This document shows positions 9,673 through 17,186 of a stretch of DNA of 64,000 nucleotides, in pieces. The translations under genes were made by a program, and so were the position numbers. Below the pieces are notes generated by a model, which was not told the DNA's origin, did not search any database, and was given only the letters and a program-made list of their open reading frames with translations. Each line of letters starts with the position of its first letter. The first letter of the stretch is position 1. This DNA comes from Deltaproteobacteria bacterium (GTDB lineage Bacteria > Desulfobacterota > Desulfuromonadia > Geobacterales > Geobacteraceae): the NCBI GenBank assembly GCA_021847245.1, contig JAJZUC010000003.1:46794-110793 (forward strand), given 5' to 3'.

Positions 9673-10197
9673 CTATTCCTCCTCTTCCTCAAGGACTGAA
9701 TCGCCAAGAATCCAGCGGGGCTCATCAACGAAGAAGTAGACGTACCTGAGCATGTAGAATTCGTTTTCCTGACCGGTGTAGGGGAGAAGCAGAACCCTCA
9801 TCGCTTTAGGGGGAGCCACCACCGGCGTCACCGGTTCCTTCAGGAGACCGTTGAATTTTTCGAAGAGTGCCGAGCGGTAGTGGTTATAGTTCCGGTCTTC
9901 CTGGTTGAGCACCATGGTTGCGGCAGGGGCTGAAGATGGCGGCGGTTGCGGGTCTGAACAGACCGTGTCCAACGACACGGCGCCATCGACATCGCTGTAC
10001 CTGGATGTACAACGGCCCTCCTTTGCGGCCTCCGCCTTGGCCTTCGGTGGAACGGACCCGTTGTCCTCGTATGCCTGCTGCACGGAGACGCATTTCCCCC
10101 GGTTGCCTTCCGGACAGCTGAAATCGCTCTCGTATGGATTCAAAAACGCGCATCCGCCCAGGAAAAGCGCGCTGACAAGTAATGCGGCCTTTTTCAC
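9673..10197 (-). CDS. traV: TraV, outer-membrane lipoprotein of the transfer channel
   Basis: TraV anchors the F-type channel in the outer membrane, where it works with TraK and TraB. The 174-residue protein has a lipoprotein signal with the lipobox Leu-Gly-Gly-Cys (Cys16). Two further cysteines lie in the mature N-terminal part (Ser-Cys-Pro-Glu-Gly and Gly-Lys-Cys), in the pattern known from TraV. The ATG at 10197 overlaps the end of traB, a spacing consistent with an operon. The acidic C-terminal tail (Glu-Glu-Glu-Glu) is of unknown meaning. Confidence 0.85.
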   Translation of the reverse strand: MKKAALLVSALFLGGCAFLNPYESDFSCPEGNRGKCVSVQQAYEDNGSVPPKAKAEAAKEGRCTSRYSDVDGAVSLDTVCSDPQPPPSSAPAATMVLNQEDRNYNHYRSALFEKFNGLLKEPVTPVVAPPKAMRVLLLPYTGQENEFYMLRYVYFFVDEPRWILGDSVLEEEEE

Positions 10198-11444
10198 TTA
10201 GCCCCTCCCTTCGAGATCTTCTTGATCTCCAGGTTCGTTCCTTCGCTCACCACCAGCGTGACCGGCTTGGTGGCGCCCACCTCGATGACCGGCAGCGTCT
10301 GCCGGGCCAGCTCCATGTAGAACTTCTGGATCTCCTTGAAGCCTGTGGATAGTCCGTTGCCGACCCCGGCAACCGCCAGATCGTTGGCGTTGATCGACTG
10401 TGTAGTCCCTAGAGCGCTGACCGAGGTCGTCGTCGCCGAAGCCTTGAGGACGTCGCCGACCCCGCCGAAAAAGCCGGCGATCATGCTCCGAGCGACCATG
10501 GAGCCCATCTTCGCCACCACCTTGCCACGCAGACCTATCTTGCCGTCCTCGTCCACGACGAAGCCTTTCACCTTCTGGTCGATTACCGCCTGTCCTTTCC
10601 TGTCGAGGCACGACAGGGAAACGAGGAGAAGTTCAGCCCTTTCGGTGGCGAGGTTTCCCCTCCCGTCCGCTATGACAAAGCACCCCTTCAGGTTCGCCTT
10701 TACGCTGTTGGGGAGTACCGCGGGGGTCTTCACCTTCAGGAGTACCGGCACGGGATTACCTTTCGCTTCAGAGGCTGTTGGAGCGTCCAACCCGGAAAGC
10801 AGGGTCGCCTCCATGAAAGAAGGTGGCAGATAGACCGTCGTGTTCTCTTTTTTTTTATCTGCCCCGACATCCTTGGGGGTGGCGCTTTGCGTGACACCTA
10901 CGACAAGAGAGATGTCGCCGACCTCCGTCTCCGGAGGCGGAAGCGGTTGCCCCTGCGCACCGCTCGGCATGGAGGGTGGTGGCGGGATGGCACTCTGGGG
11001 AAGCGACGGAGGGGGTGGAACCGGCTTGCTGCCGGATGGCCTTGCTCCGCTTGCGCCGGCCTGTTGGCTTTGCTGGTGCAGGGCCGCAGTCATGACCGGC
11101 TGTCCGGGTGCCGGTGTCGGCGCCGGCTGCTGGGGATTCGACACTACCTGGCCGTTTTTCTGCTGGGAGATCTCCTCGAGCTTTTTCTGCAGCTCGGCCA
11201 CCTTTTCGTCGCGGCGGGTAAGCTCCTTCTGGCTCTCCAGAAACTGGCTCTTCTCCAATAGCTTCGGTTCGATGCTGATGGGCGAGCTCTTTTTTTCCTC
11301 TTCCGTCTTCAGCTCTTTCCTGCTGCTCGTCAGGTAGATCGCGACGCTCAGGAAAACGGTGAGAATCCCGATCCCGAAAATGACCCCCGTGCGGCGTTGC
11401 CCGGAGTTCAGACTGTTCCAGTAGGACAGGAGCCTATTTTTCAT
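10194..11444 (-). CDS. traB: TraB, VirB10/TrbI-like channel protein
   Basis: TraB links inner and outer membranes in F-type systems. The 416-residue protein has one inner-membrane helix (about residues 19-40), then a charged coiled-coil segment (about 45-95), a proline- and glutamine-rich spacer (about 100-165) and a C-terminal VirB10-type beta domain (about 190-375). This layout is diagnostic of TraB/TrbI/VirB10. The start overlaps the end of traK by 11 bases, and the stop overlaps the traV start by 4 bases. Confidence 0.9.
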   Translation of the reverse strand: MKNRLLSYWNSLNSGQRRTGVIFGIGILTVFLSVAIYLTSSRKELKTEEEKKSSPISIEPKLLEKSQFLESQKELTRRDEKVAELQKKLEEISQQKNGQVVSNPQQPAPTPAPGQPVMTAALHQQSQQAGASGARPSGSKPVPPPPSLPQSAIPPPPSMPSGAQGQPLPPPETEVGDISLVVGVTQSATPKDVGADKKKENTTVYLPPSFMEATLLSGLDAPTASEAKGNPVPVLLKVKTPAVLPNSVKANLKGCFVIADGRGNLATERAELLLVSLSCLDRKGQAVIDQKVKGFVVDEDGKIGLRGKVVAKMGSMVARSMIAGFFGGVGDVLKASATTTSVSALGTTQSINANDLAVAGVGNGLSTGFKEIQKFYMELARQTLPVIEVGATKPVTLVVSEGTNLEIKKISKGGAK

Positions 11445-12387
11445 CGTCCGCCTCCTGTCCCTTGAAGCCCGCTTCGTGTTCCTGCCCCTTCTTCTGGGGA
11501 GGGTGGGCTTCGGAATGTCTGGGGTCCATTACCGGAAGCTCTCCGTCGAGCCTTTTCATCCCTTGCCTTGCGGCCCGCTGCTCGACAACGAAGAGCCTGG
11601 AGGTGTCTCCTCCCCTGAGCAGATGCCGTTCGAGAGAAACCGCGACCGGGTTCTCCGCGAGTTCCGTGCGGATGAACATCTTCTCGTTCATCTTAAACTG
11701 GGGAATTCCCTCCTTAAGGGCAACCTCGTACTCCTTCACCCGAAGCCCTTCACCTTCGATGTCCACCGTTCTTCGGAGCGTCACCCTGATTTCCTTGTAC
11801 GCGTCGAAACGCTTTACTTCCCTGGTGACCGTGTACGAATCGGGGATCTGCTCGGTAAAGACTTCCCTGATGACCTTGAGCAGCTTTTTCTCGAAAGGCA
11901 GCCCGGAATAGAGGGAGATGTTTTCCTTGATCTTCTTCTCCTTGCCGGAGGAAAGCCGGATGGTCTGGGAAGGGATACGCTGGGGGAAGGCGATCATGCT
12001 GTAGGTTTCGTCACCGCATACGACGTAGACTTCGGTAGGCGTGCTGGAGTAGACCATCTTGTCGCCCCGCTTCGTCACCTTGAATTTAACGAAGGCGTCC
12101 TTCCCGGTGATCTTGATGGTGACCCCCTTCTCGGTCGAGGTCAGGGCCTCCTTGATCTCCGCAGGGCAGGAAATCCGGTTGAGATCGGAGCTTGAGAGCC
12201 GGATAGTCGTTGTAACTTCCGGAGGAACCACGACTGGGAACTCCCCTTCGGGAGGGAACTGCTCTGCCGGTTTCTCGACCGGCGCCACACTCCGCTGCTT
12301 TATTGTCTGCTCGGTTTTGCCATGGTCGGCTGCGAACGCCATCATCGGCGCCATAACGGCGACCAGAAAAGCGACCTTGTGCATCAT
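11434..12387 (-). CDS. traK: TraK, secretin-like outer-membrane ring protein
   Basis: TraK is the VirB9 counterpart that forms the periplasmic/outer-membrane ring with TraV. The 317-residue protein has a signal peptide ending after Ala-Phe-Ala-Ala. A proline-rich segment follows (residues 30-60). The next part carries the Leu-Ser-x-x-Asp-x-Asn-Arg-Ile motif and beta-rich sequence typical of the TraK family. The last 40 residues are rich in Lys, Glu and His, giving an unusual charged tail. ATGA-type overlap with traE supports co-translation. Confidence 0.85.
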   Translation of the reverse strand: MMHKVAFLVAVMAPMMAFAADHGKTEQTIKQRSVAPVEKPAEQFPPEGEFPVVVPPEVTTTIRLSSSDLNRISCPAEIKEALTSTEKGVTIKITGKDAFVKFKVTKRGDKMVYSSTPTEVYVVCGDETYSMIAFPQRIPSQTIRLSSGKEKKIKENISLYSGLPFEKKLLKVIREVFTEQIPDSYTVTREVKRFDAYKEIRVTLRRTVDIEGEGLRVKEYEVALKEGIPQFKMNEKMFIRTELAENPVAVSLERHLLRGGDTSRLFVVEQRAARQGMKRLDGELPVMDPRHSEAHPPQKKGQEHEAGFKGQEADDEK

Positions 12388-12962
12388 GCCCCCTTGTTCT
12401 CACCCTGCGCCGTCTTCTCGTAGAGACGGGTGAGGATGAATTTTCCGCTATCGAAGCGGTATTCGATGATGTAGGTGGTCTGGACGGAATCGGCCTTCTG
12501 CTCGGCCATGTAGGTGTTCTTTGTGCCTGCGACCTCGATGCGACGCTTGTCTGCATCGTTGGTGATCGACTGGATATAGAAAGCGCTGGAGGCGCGGGCA
12601 TTCTCGATCTTGTCGGCCAGCTCGTACAATTCCTTCCTCGCCTTCTGGAACTCCGAAGGATCGTAGACAGCCAGAATCTCGCTGAACTGGGTCCGGGCGG
12701 TTGCCGGGTTGTAGGTGAGGGCCAGTCCGAGAACATACCTGGTGAACTCCTTCAGGTATTCGTCTGAAGCCTTGTCGCCGGAAACCATCAACTTCGAGTT
12801 TATGACCGGCGGAACGAGGATGACCCTCTGCTTGTCGAGGGCCGTGAAGACTCCGACGGTATTTATGACGACCGCCACCCCCAGTATGATGATGGCGAAC
12901 TTGAGCAGCCGGTTTTCGGCAAAGATGTTCGAATTGCGTTGGAGGAAAATATCCAGTTTCAC
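12384..12962 (-). CDS. traE: TraE, VirB8-like inner-membrane assembly protein
   Basis: TraE is needed for pilus assembly and resembles VirB8 in role. The 192-residue length is almost the same as F TraE (188). One membrane helix lies at about residues 21-42 and is followed by a periplasmic alpha/beta domain with the family features Val-Ile-Leu-Val-Pro-Pro and Tyr-Ile-x-Glu-Tyr-Arg. It sits 22 bases downstream of traL and overlaps traK by 4 bases. Confidence 0.88.
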   Translation of the reverse strand: MKLDIFLQRNSNIFAENRLLKFAIIILGVAVVINTVGVFTALDKQRVILVPPVINSKLMVSGDKASDEYLKEFTRYVLGLALTYNPATARTQFSEILAVYDPSEFQKARKELYELADKIENARASSAFYIQSITNDADKRRIEVAGTKNTYMAEQKADSVQTTYIIEYRFDSGKFILTRLYEKTAQGENKGA

Positions 12963-12984
12963 TGTCTGTCTCCCTGTCAGGCGA

Positions 12985-13248
12985 TCAATCGAGGAAATGC
13001 TTCTGGAAGAAATGGGGATAACCCCTCATTGGCGCGATCCCCGTGAAGTAAAGCGTGTGGCGCAGAAAGCCCCTGGGATACCGTTTCTTCATGCGGCCAT
13101 ATATCCAGGGAAGAACGAACATCAAAAACCAGAAGACACCGCCAAACTTCTGCGCGAAAATGAAGCCGACCGCCATGAAAGCCATGTCGTCGGGCTCGAA
13201 CCAGAGGATCTGGAAGGGTTGGCTAAGATATTGGGGGAAACGGACCAT
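12985..13248 (-). CDS. traL: TraL, small inner-membrane pilus assembly protein
   Basis: TraL corresponds to VirB3. The protein is 87 residues (F TraL is 91), with hydrophobic segments at about residues 23-50 and a basic Lys-Lys-Arg-Tyr-Pro motif after them. The start at 13248 has an AAGGAG ribosome site eight bases upstream. It lies between the pilin gene and traE, the order seen in F. A hairpin separates it from the pilin gene, so its expression may be lower than that of the pilin. Confidence 0.85.
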   Translation of the reverse strand: MVRFPQYLSQPFQILWFEPDDMAFMAVGFIFAQKFGGVFWFLMFVLPWIYGRMKKRYPRGFLRHTLYFTGIAPMRGYPHFFQKHFLD

Positions 13249-13266
13249 CCCGCGTTCTCCTTGAAA

Positions 13267-13287
13267 AGGGGGGAGTGAATCCCCCCT
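13267..13287 (-). terminator. Hairpin after the pilin gene, possible attenuator
   Basis: A perfect 8-bp stem (AGGGGGGA pairing with TCCCCCCT) with a 5-base loop lies between traA and traL. Read on the minus strand it is followed by TTTTC. This is a short intrinsic terminator or partial terminator. It would allow high pilin expression with reduced read-through into traL and beyond. The effect is inferred; the structure is visible. Confidence 0.6.
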
Positions 13288-13303
13288 CCGTCTGTTGTTT
13301 CAG

Positions 13304-13609
13304 TTACATTACGCAGCCGAGAGAGGTCACGATGGCGCTTGCGTTGATGAGCAGGACCCCGGCCAGGATGCAGGTAATTGCCGGTGCGAGGGTCTGCTTG
13401 ACGAAGAAGATGATGCTCGTGAGGATGAGGAGGACCGAGGCGATCGCCCCGAACGGTCCCTTCACCAGCTTGTTGATGAAAAAGTCATAGGCCTCGTAAC
13501 CGAACGATCCGGCTACGGGGGCGGTGAGGGCCATGGCCTGTGATGCCACGAGGGTGACCGCCACAGCGAGCCCGAACAGTATCAACATCTTTTTCCTGTT
13601 AAATTTCAT
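13304..13609 (-). CDS. traA: TraA, F-type propilin
   Basis: This is the pilin precursor. I chose the ATG at 13609 because AAGGAG lies six bases before it; longer versions would lack a signal peptide. The 101-residue product has a long signal peptide ending Ala-Met-Ala, then a mature part of about 72 residues with two hydrophobic helices separated by a short charged turn (Val-Lys-Gln-Thr), as in F pilin. It lies just before traL, matching F gene order. A Cys-Val-Met C-terminus is an odd detail. The assignment rests on size, topology and position, since pilins have little sequence conservation. Confidence 0.8.
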   Translation of the reverse strand: MKFNRKKMLILFGLAVAVTLVASQAMALTAPVAGSFGYEAYDFFINKLVKGPFGAIASVLLILTSIIFFVKQTLAPAITCILAGVLLINASAIVTSLGCVM

Positions 13610-13667
13610 TTTGTTCTCCTTCCTTGTTGTGGTGTGACGACTTGCTACCCTCGTGACTCGTCTTACG

Positions 13668-14408
13668 TTATTTCGGGACATTCACCCCCTTTCCGTCCAG
13701 AAGCGCCTTTATGCGCGGGATGTCCGCCCCGTTGATAGCAACGCCGTCAATCCAGATGGCCGGCGTCCCTTGCACGCCAATGCTCTGTGCGACTTTTTCC
13801 ATATCCTCCAGTTGCGAGGCATTGTTTTCATCCTGCGGTATCGGCTTGCCGTCCAGTGCGCCGCTGAGAACCTCACGGAATGCATTCTCCTTCTCCTTCT
13901 GCGACAGGATGTAACGGGCCTTCTTTTCCGCATCGGGATGAATTCTCCGAAGCGGGAAGAAGAACACATAGCGGGTGATGTCGGTCCTCTTCGCGAGGAG
14001 TTCGTCCACTTTGCGGCAGAAGGGACAATCAGGGTCGGTGAACTCTATGACCTGGTGCGGGCCGGAACCGATTTTCAGGGCCTTGTCCAGCGGGATGCTT
14101 TTCAGTTTCTCGGCCAGGACCTTCTCGCGTGTCTCGGCGGTCAGGTTTTTCCCGTCCTTGCTCCACAGTTCGCCGAACATCAGGAAGCCGTCCGGGCTGA
14201 AGTAGAAAACCTGGTTTCCGGCAACGATCTCGTACAGCCCCTTCACGGGTGATTCCCTGAAATTGTCCACTCTCAGATTCGGAAAGCTCTTCTTCAGGTT
14301 TTTCTCCTCGGACTTCAGGCTCTCGTTCGCCGCGGAAAGACCCGCCGTGGTGACGATGACCAGGATGATCCCGCCGATCTTGAGCTTTTTCTTCGTCAGA
14401 ACTCTCAC
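13668..14408 (-). CDS. dsbC: DsbC-like thiol-disulfide isomerase of the transfer operon
   Basis: The 246-residue protein has an N-terminal signal or anchor (about residues 8-27), a DsbC-type dimerisation region, and a thioredoxin fold with active site Cys-Pro-Phe-Cys following Thr-Asp-Pro-Asp. The cis-proline loop is Gly-Thr-Pro-Ala. DsbC corrects wrong disulfides in the periplasm. TraU, TraN and the 665-residue protein in this operon are very cysteine-rich, so they are the likely clients. DsbC homologues occur in SXT/R391-type and F-type (TrbB) operons. The start overlaps the upstream gene by 4 bases. Confidence 0.88.
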   Translation of the reverse strand: MRVLTKKKLKIGGIILVIVTTAGLSAANESLKSEEKNLKKSFPNLRVDNFRESPVKGLYEIVAGNQVFYFSPDGFLMFGELWSKDGKNLTAETREKVLAEKLKSIPLDKALKIGSGPHQVIEFTDPDCPFCRKVDELLAKRTDITRYVFFFPLRRIHPDAEKKARYILSQKEKENAFREVLSGALDGKPIPQDENNASQLEDMEKVAQSIGVQGTPAIWIDGVAINGADIPRIKALLDGKGVNVPK

Positions 14409-15001
14409 TTCTCCTCCTTTTGCTGTGTGCTTATCTCGACACGTCTGTTTTGCGGCCTGTCATCGGACACGGGACAGCACTCGCCCAGGCCTTTCACTTT
14501 CCCCACGGGAACGCCCTTCCCGCGCAGATATGCAGCGACCTTGTTCGCCCTCTTGAGTGAGAGGCGCAGGTTGTGGGACGTGCTGCCAAGATCGCAGGTG
14601 TAACCGTCAATGTTGACTACTACGCCTTCAGGAACCGTTTTGATCACCTCGTCGAGTTTTGCCCGCTGGTTCTTCGGCATCTCCCAACTGTCGAAGGCAA
14701 ATCTGACCGTTCCCAGGAGACAATTGACGCAATCCTTGCGGGCATCGACTGCCGGCGGCGCCGTCTTCAGCACTTCTTTCACCGGGATTTCGTCACGACT
14801 CGACCGTACTGCCAGTGGTGGGGGAGCTGGCAGCACGGAGAGCCGATCATCGGGAGAGTTCGAACAGACTACGAAGACGTCGCTTCCCCTCACGTCTGCC
14901 ACATCAAAGGAGTAGTCAAAGGGCCTCTGCTTGATGACTGAGGCTTCGGCAGTTACGGGAACAAGGAGTGCCAATCCGATGGCGAGGTATCTTCCGGGCA
15001 T
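14405..15001 (-). CDS. OmpA-C-like periplasmic peptidoglycan-binding protein
   Basis: This is the first gene of the transfer operon in the window. The 198-residue product has a signal peptide ending about residue 20. A C-terminal OmpA domain (about 95-190) shows the Asp-Gly-Tyr-Thr-Cys-Asp-Leu-Gly-Ser start, a Leu-Ser-Leu-x-Arg-Ala motif and the terminal Asn-Arg-Arg-Val-Glu-Ile. Such domains bind peptidoglycan non-covalently. In a conjugation operon it may anchor the channel or a surface component to the wall; this role is inferred. ACCTCC-complement (GGAGGTCCC) precedes the ATG. Confidence 0.72.
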   Translation of the reverse strand: MPGRYLAIGLALLVPVTAEASVIKQRPFDYSFDVADVRGSDVFVVCSNSPDDRLSVLPAPPPLAVRSSRDEIPVKEVLKTAPPAVDARKDCVNCLLGTVRFAFDSWEMPKNQRAKLDEVIKTVPEGVVVNIDGYTCDLGSTSHNLRLSLKRANKVAAYLRGKGVPVGKVKGLGECCPVSDDRPQNRRVEISTQQKEEK

Positions 15002-15031
15002 GGGACCTCCGAAATGTTTCTTTCACGGGTA

Positions 15032-15049
15032 ATATCTATGGGGGGGACA
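15032..15049 (-). promoter_or_regulatory. Promoter-like motif before the transfer operon, shared with the partition operon
   Basis: On the minus strand the motif reads TGTCCCCCCCATAGATAT and ends 31 bases before the first transfer gene. It matches 16 of 18 bases with a motif 55 bases before parM (16360-16377). TAGATAT resembles a -10 element, but no good -35 box is visible at the normal distance. Recognition by an element-encoded regulator or sigma factor is an inference. Confidence 0.5.
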
Positions 15050-15081
15050 GTTGTGCGGACTGAAACGAGGCGGGAAAATGA

Positions 15082-15108
15082 GAATGCCCCGCGGAAAACG
15101 GGGCATTC
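15082..15108 (-). terminator. Terminator after the partition operon
   Basis: A perfect 10-bp stem (GAATGCCCCG and its complement) with a 7-base loop lies directly after the parR-like stop. Read on the minus strand it is followed by TCATTTTC, so it could end the partition transcript before the transfer operon begins. Confidence 0.65.
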
Positions 15109-15110
15109 GG

Positions 15111-15416
15111 CTACTTCAAAATTTTTTCCAGGACATCGCTGCATGGTTCCAGCGATGGCTTTTGGAGAGCGGTCACCGATGAGGCCGGAGGCCCCGTCTC
15201 GTGATGAGCCTTCAGCGGCTGAGGCGAGTCCGGCCCTGGTGATGGTCGGGTTTCCTGGCTCATGAGCTTGATAACCTGAGCTCCCTTGTCGGAGGCAATG
15301 AAGTGTTTCAGCGCCTCCTGCGTGAACGCCGCCTGCTTCCGGCTCCTCCGTAAGCGGGCGAAAGCCTCGATGATGACTGGATCGTATGTGTTGATCTTGA
15401 TCGTGTACTGTGGCAT
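15111..15416 (-). CDS. ParR-like partition adaptor, ribbon-helix-helix type
   Basis: The 101-residue product starts at an ATG at 15416, seven bases after the parM-like stop. The first 50 residues (a short beta strand PQYTIKINTYDP, then two helices) fit a ribbon-helix-helix DNA-binding fold. The C-terminal 45 residues are proline- and serine-rich. In type II partition systems ParR lies immediately downstream of ParM, binds the centromere and nucleates the actin-like filament. Position and fold both suggest ParR; sequence identity to known ParR proteins is not evident by eye. Confidence 0.55.
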   Translation of the reverse strand: MPQYTIKINTYDPVIIEAFARLRRSRKQAAFTQEALKHFIASDKGAQVIKLMSQETRPSPGPDSPQPLKAHHETGPPASSVTALQKPSLEPCSDVLEKILK

Positions 15417-15423
15417 GTCACCC

Positions 15424-16305
15424 TCACTTTGCGCCGGCGAGCGACAGGAATCCCCGTGCGTTAGCGAATTCCGGCTCAGGCAGAATGACAACCTCGATGT
15501 TCTTTGCCGGAAAGTCGTCTTTAAGAAGTGCTGCCCCTCCGCCGAACAGCAGGACCCGGTTGAAGTCGGCATGCATTCCGACGTGGGCCTGCAATTCCCC
15601 CTGGACATCCTTCAGGATATGCTCGACGTAGGCTACTCCCGCTTCATGGATTTCCCTGGTCACGTCATGGCGCTCAAAGCCGTATTGCAGGTATCCTTTC
15701 TCAATGAGGAAAGCGATCTCGACGGGAGTGAACGTCCCTGACGGAGCGAGGTTCTTGATGCGGGGGAGCAGGAAGCTCGTCGCCATCTGATGGACCCCGC
15801 GCTTGTTGAGTGTCTTGCCGTAGATGATTTGCCTCCTGGCCGGGGAGAAGAGCGTCACTATAACGGTATTGAACCCGATGTCGATGCCGAGGACATTGCC
15901 GTCTGGACGTTCATTCGCCTGGTCAAGGTAATCCCTGATGCCGCCAAGCCCCTGCGGGAAAACGGTGACATCGCTGATCGCGCCGCCGGAAAGAGCCTTG
16001 GCTATGGTGGGAACCGCTCCGCCAGGCTTATTCTGCTCCAGCCAGTAGGAATAAGGCAGGCCGACAGCCAGTACCAGTTCCCCGGAAGTTTCCGCGATTT
16101 GCTGACAATGTTCCACGAAAACAGGGTAGTACCTTCCCAGTTCCTCCATTGTCTTTAGGTAGGAGGAGCCGGAAGAGAGCAGCGCCTCCTCGCCGATGAG
16201 AAGATTGTCTCCGTCATACCGGAAAGCGGAGATTATCCTGCCTTTCCTCTCCCTGTAGATCCATTTGGCCGAAGAAAACCCCAGATCACAGACCAGCACG
16301 TTCAT
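15424..16305 (-). CDS. ParM/StbA-family actin-like partition ATPase
   Basis: The 293-residue protein starts at an ATG at 16305 with GGGAGG upstream. It has the actin-fold phosphate loops: Asp-Leu-Gly-Phe-Ser-Ser-Ala-Lys near residue 6 and Gly-Ile-Asp-Ile-Gly-Phe-Asn-Thr-Val near residue 140. The adenosine motif Leu-Phe-Gly-Gly-Gly-Ala-Ala is near residue 250. This matches the ParM/StbA family of plasmid segregation filaments. The gene order parM-parR, plus nearby repeats, indicates a type II partition system. Such a system is expected on a replicating plasmid rather than on a purely integrated element. Confidence 0.82.
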   Translation of the reverse strand: MNVLVCDLGFSSAKWIYRERKGRIISAFRYDGDNLLIGEEALLSSGSSYLKTMEELGRYYPVFVEHCQQIAETSGELVLAVGLPYSYWLEQNKPGGAVPTIAKALSGGAISDVTVFPQGLGGIRDYLDQANERPDGNVLGIDIGFNTVIVTLFSPARRQIIYGKTLNKRGVHQMATSFLLPRIKNLAPSGTFTPVEIAFLIEKGYLQYGFERHDVTREIHEAGVAYVEHILKDVQGELQAHVGMHADFNRVLLFGGGAALLKDDFPAKNIEVVILPEPEFANARGFLSLAGAK

Positions 16306-16328
16306 GTTTGCCTCCCTTATGGTGTCGT

Positions 16329-16354
16329 TAAGGGGGAACAAACGTTCCCCCTTA
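16329..16354. repeat. Inverted repeat in the parM leader
   Basis: An 11-bp perfect inverted repeat (TAAGGGGGAAC and its complement, 4-base AAAC loop) lies 24-49 bases before the parM start, between the start codon and the TAGATAT motif. It could be an operator or an RNA hairpin controlling parM. Confidence 0.55.
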
Positions 16355-16359
16355 CCCCC

Positions 16360-16377
16360 ATATCTAGCGGGGGGACA
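16360..16377 (-). promoter_or_regulatory. Promoter-like motif before parM, shared with the transfer operon
   Basis: On the minus strand this reads TGTCCCCCCGCTAGATAT, 55 bases before parM. It matches 16 of 18 bases with the motif at 15032-15049. The conserved parts are a C-run and a TAGATAT box. Confidence 0.5.
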
Positions 16378-16424
16378 TCTATTGGGGAGGAAATTGGAGA
16401 AAAAAATGGGGACGTATCCGAACG

Positions 16425-16503
16425 GTGACGATTTTGGCGGAGATTTGGCAACCATATTCGGGGCGTTGCCTGGCTATCCGCCAAAACAGCGACCATTTTG
16501 GCG
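16425..16503. repeat. Candidate centromere (parC-like) repeats
   Basis: Two direct copies of a 15-base unit (GTGACGATTTTGGCG and GCGACCATTTTGGCG, 13 of 15 matching) start at 16425 and 16489. A perfect 10-bp inverted repeat (TTTTGGCGGA at 16432, TCCGCCAAAA at 16477) overlaps them. Short repeats upstream of parM are where ParR proteins usually bind. Their function is inferred from position. Confidence 0.45.
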
Positions 16504-16505
16504 AG

Positions 16506-17123
16506 CTAAAAGGATTCCCTGACGGTGTGGTTGTCGATCGCGGATTTGAGCCTCAATAGACTTTCGTAAAGTTTCCATACCTCCTTGATCCGTTCAAACG
16601 CATGATCCATGTTGGCACCGCACGCGTTTAATGCTGGAGGGCCGGGGATCTCGGCAAGGAAGGCTTCCCGCGAGCTGTCCCACGTAAGGCGAATCGTGGG
16701 ATACAGCTTTTTCGCTTTGGCTGCTGTAGATGCTCGTTCGGTGTCTTTACCGAACACCTTGGCATAGGCTTCCGGGAAGTCCCTCTTCATGGCCTCATGT
16801 TCCTTCGGGGTATGGTCCACATTGGGCCGGTCCTTGAGGACCAATTCCGCAACGGCTGGATCGAATCCCCATCCCTTACACCATCTGGCGAATGTGTATC
16901 CGATCTTTCGGAGCGCCGCTTCGAGAGGCCAGTCGATATCGAAAGACTGATGATAGGACTCCTTGTCCATGCCCTTGATGTGACCGATACTTCTGAGGAA
17001 GCTGTACACGAACTCGACATTGCCTTTCTTGAGTGCCCTGGTGATTTCCACAACGCTCATTCCAGAGAGAAACGCAACGACGATCTGCCCCCTGATATCC
17101 TGAATCAAGTCTTCCCGTTCCAT
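16506..17123 (-). CDS. Unknown accessory protein of the mobile element
   Basis: I do not recognise a named family. The start at 17123 has GGAGG six bases upstream and gives 205 residues. Residues about 8-45 could form a helix-turn-helix (Leu-Ser-Gly-Met-Ser-Val-Val-Glu-Ile). The C-terminal 70 residues (Thr-Ile-Arg-Leu-Thr-Trp-Asp, then Phe-Leu-Ala-Glu-Ile-Pro-Gly and an Ala-Phe-Glu-Arg helix) have the rhythm of a HicB-type fold, but this is a weak resemblance. It is the third gene of a minus-strand set behind a sigma-like factor and ends inside the repeats before parM. A regulatory role is plausible but unproven. Confidence 0.6.
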   Translation of the reverse strand: MEREDLIQDIRGQIVVAFLSGMSVVEITRALKKGNVEFVYSFLRSIGHIKGMDKESYHQSFDIDWPLEAALRKIGYTFARWCKGWGFDPAVAELVLKDRPNVDHTPKEHEAMKRDFPEAYAKVFGKDTERASTAAKAKKLYPTIRLTWDSSREAFLAEIPGPPALNACGANMDHAFERIKEVWKLYESLLRLKSAIDNHTVRESF

Positions 17124-17186
17124 GTCCACCTCCGTTCGATGCCATGCGCAGCAGGGCGCAACAATAACTTTCATAATGAACTACGT

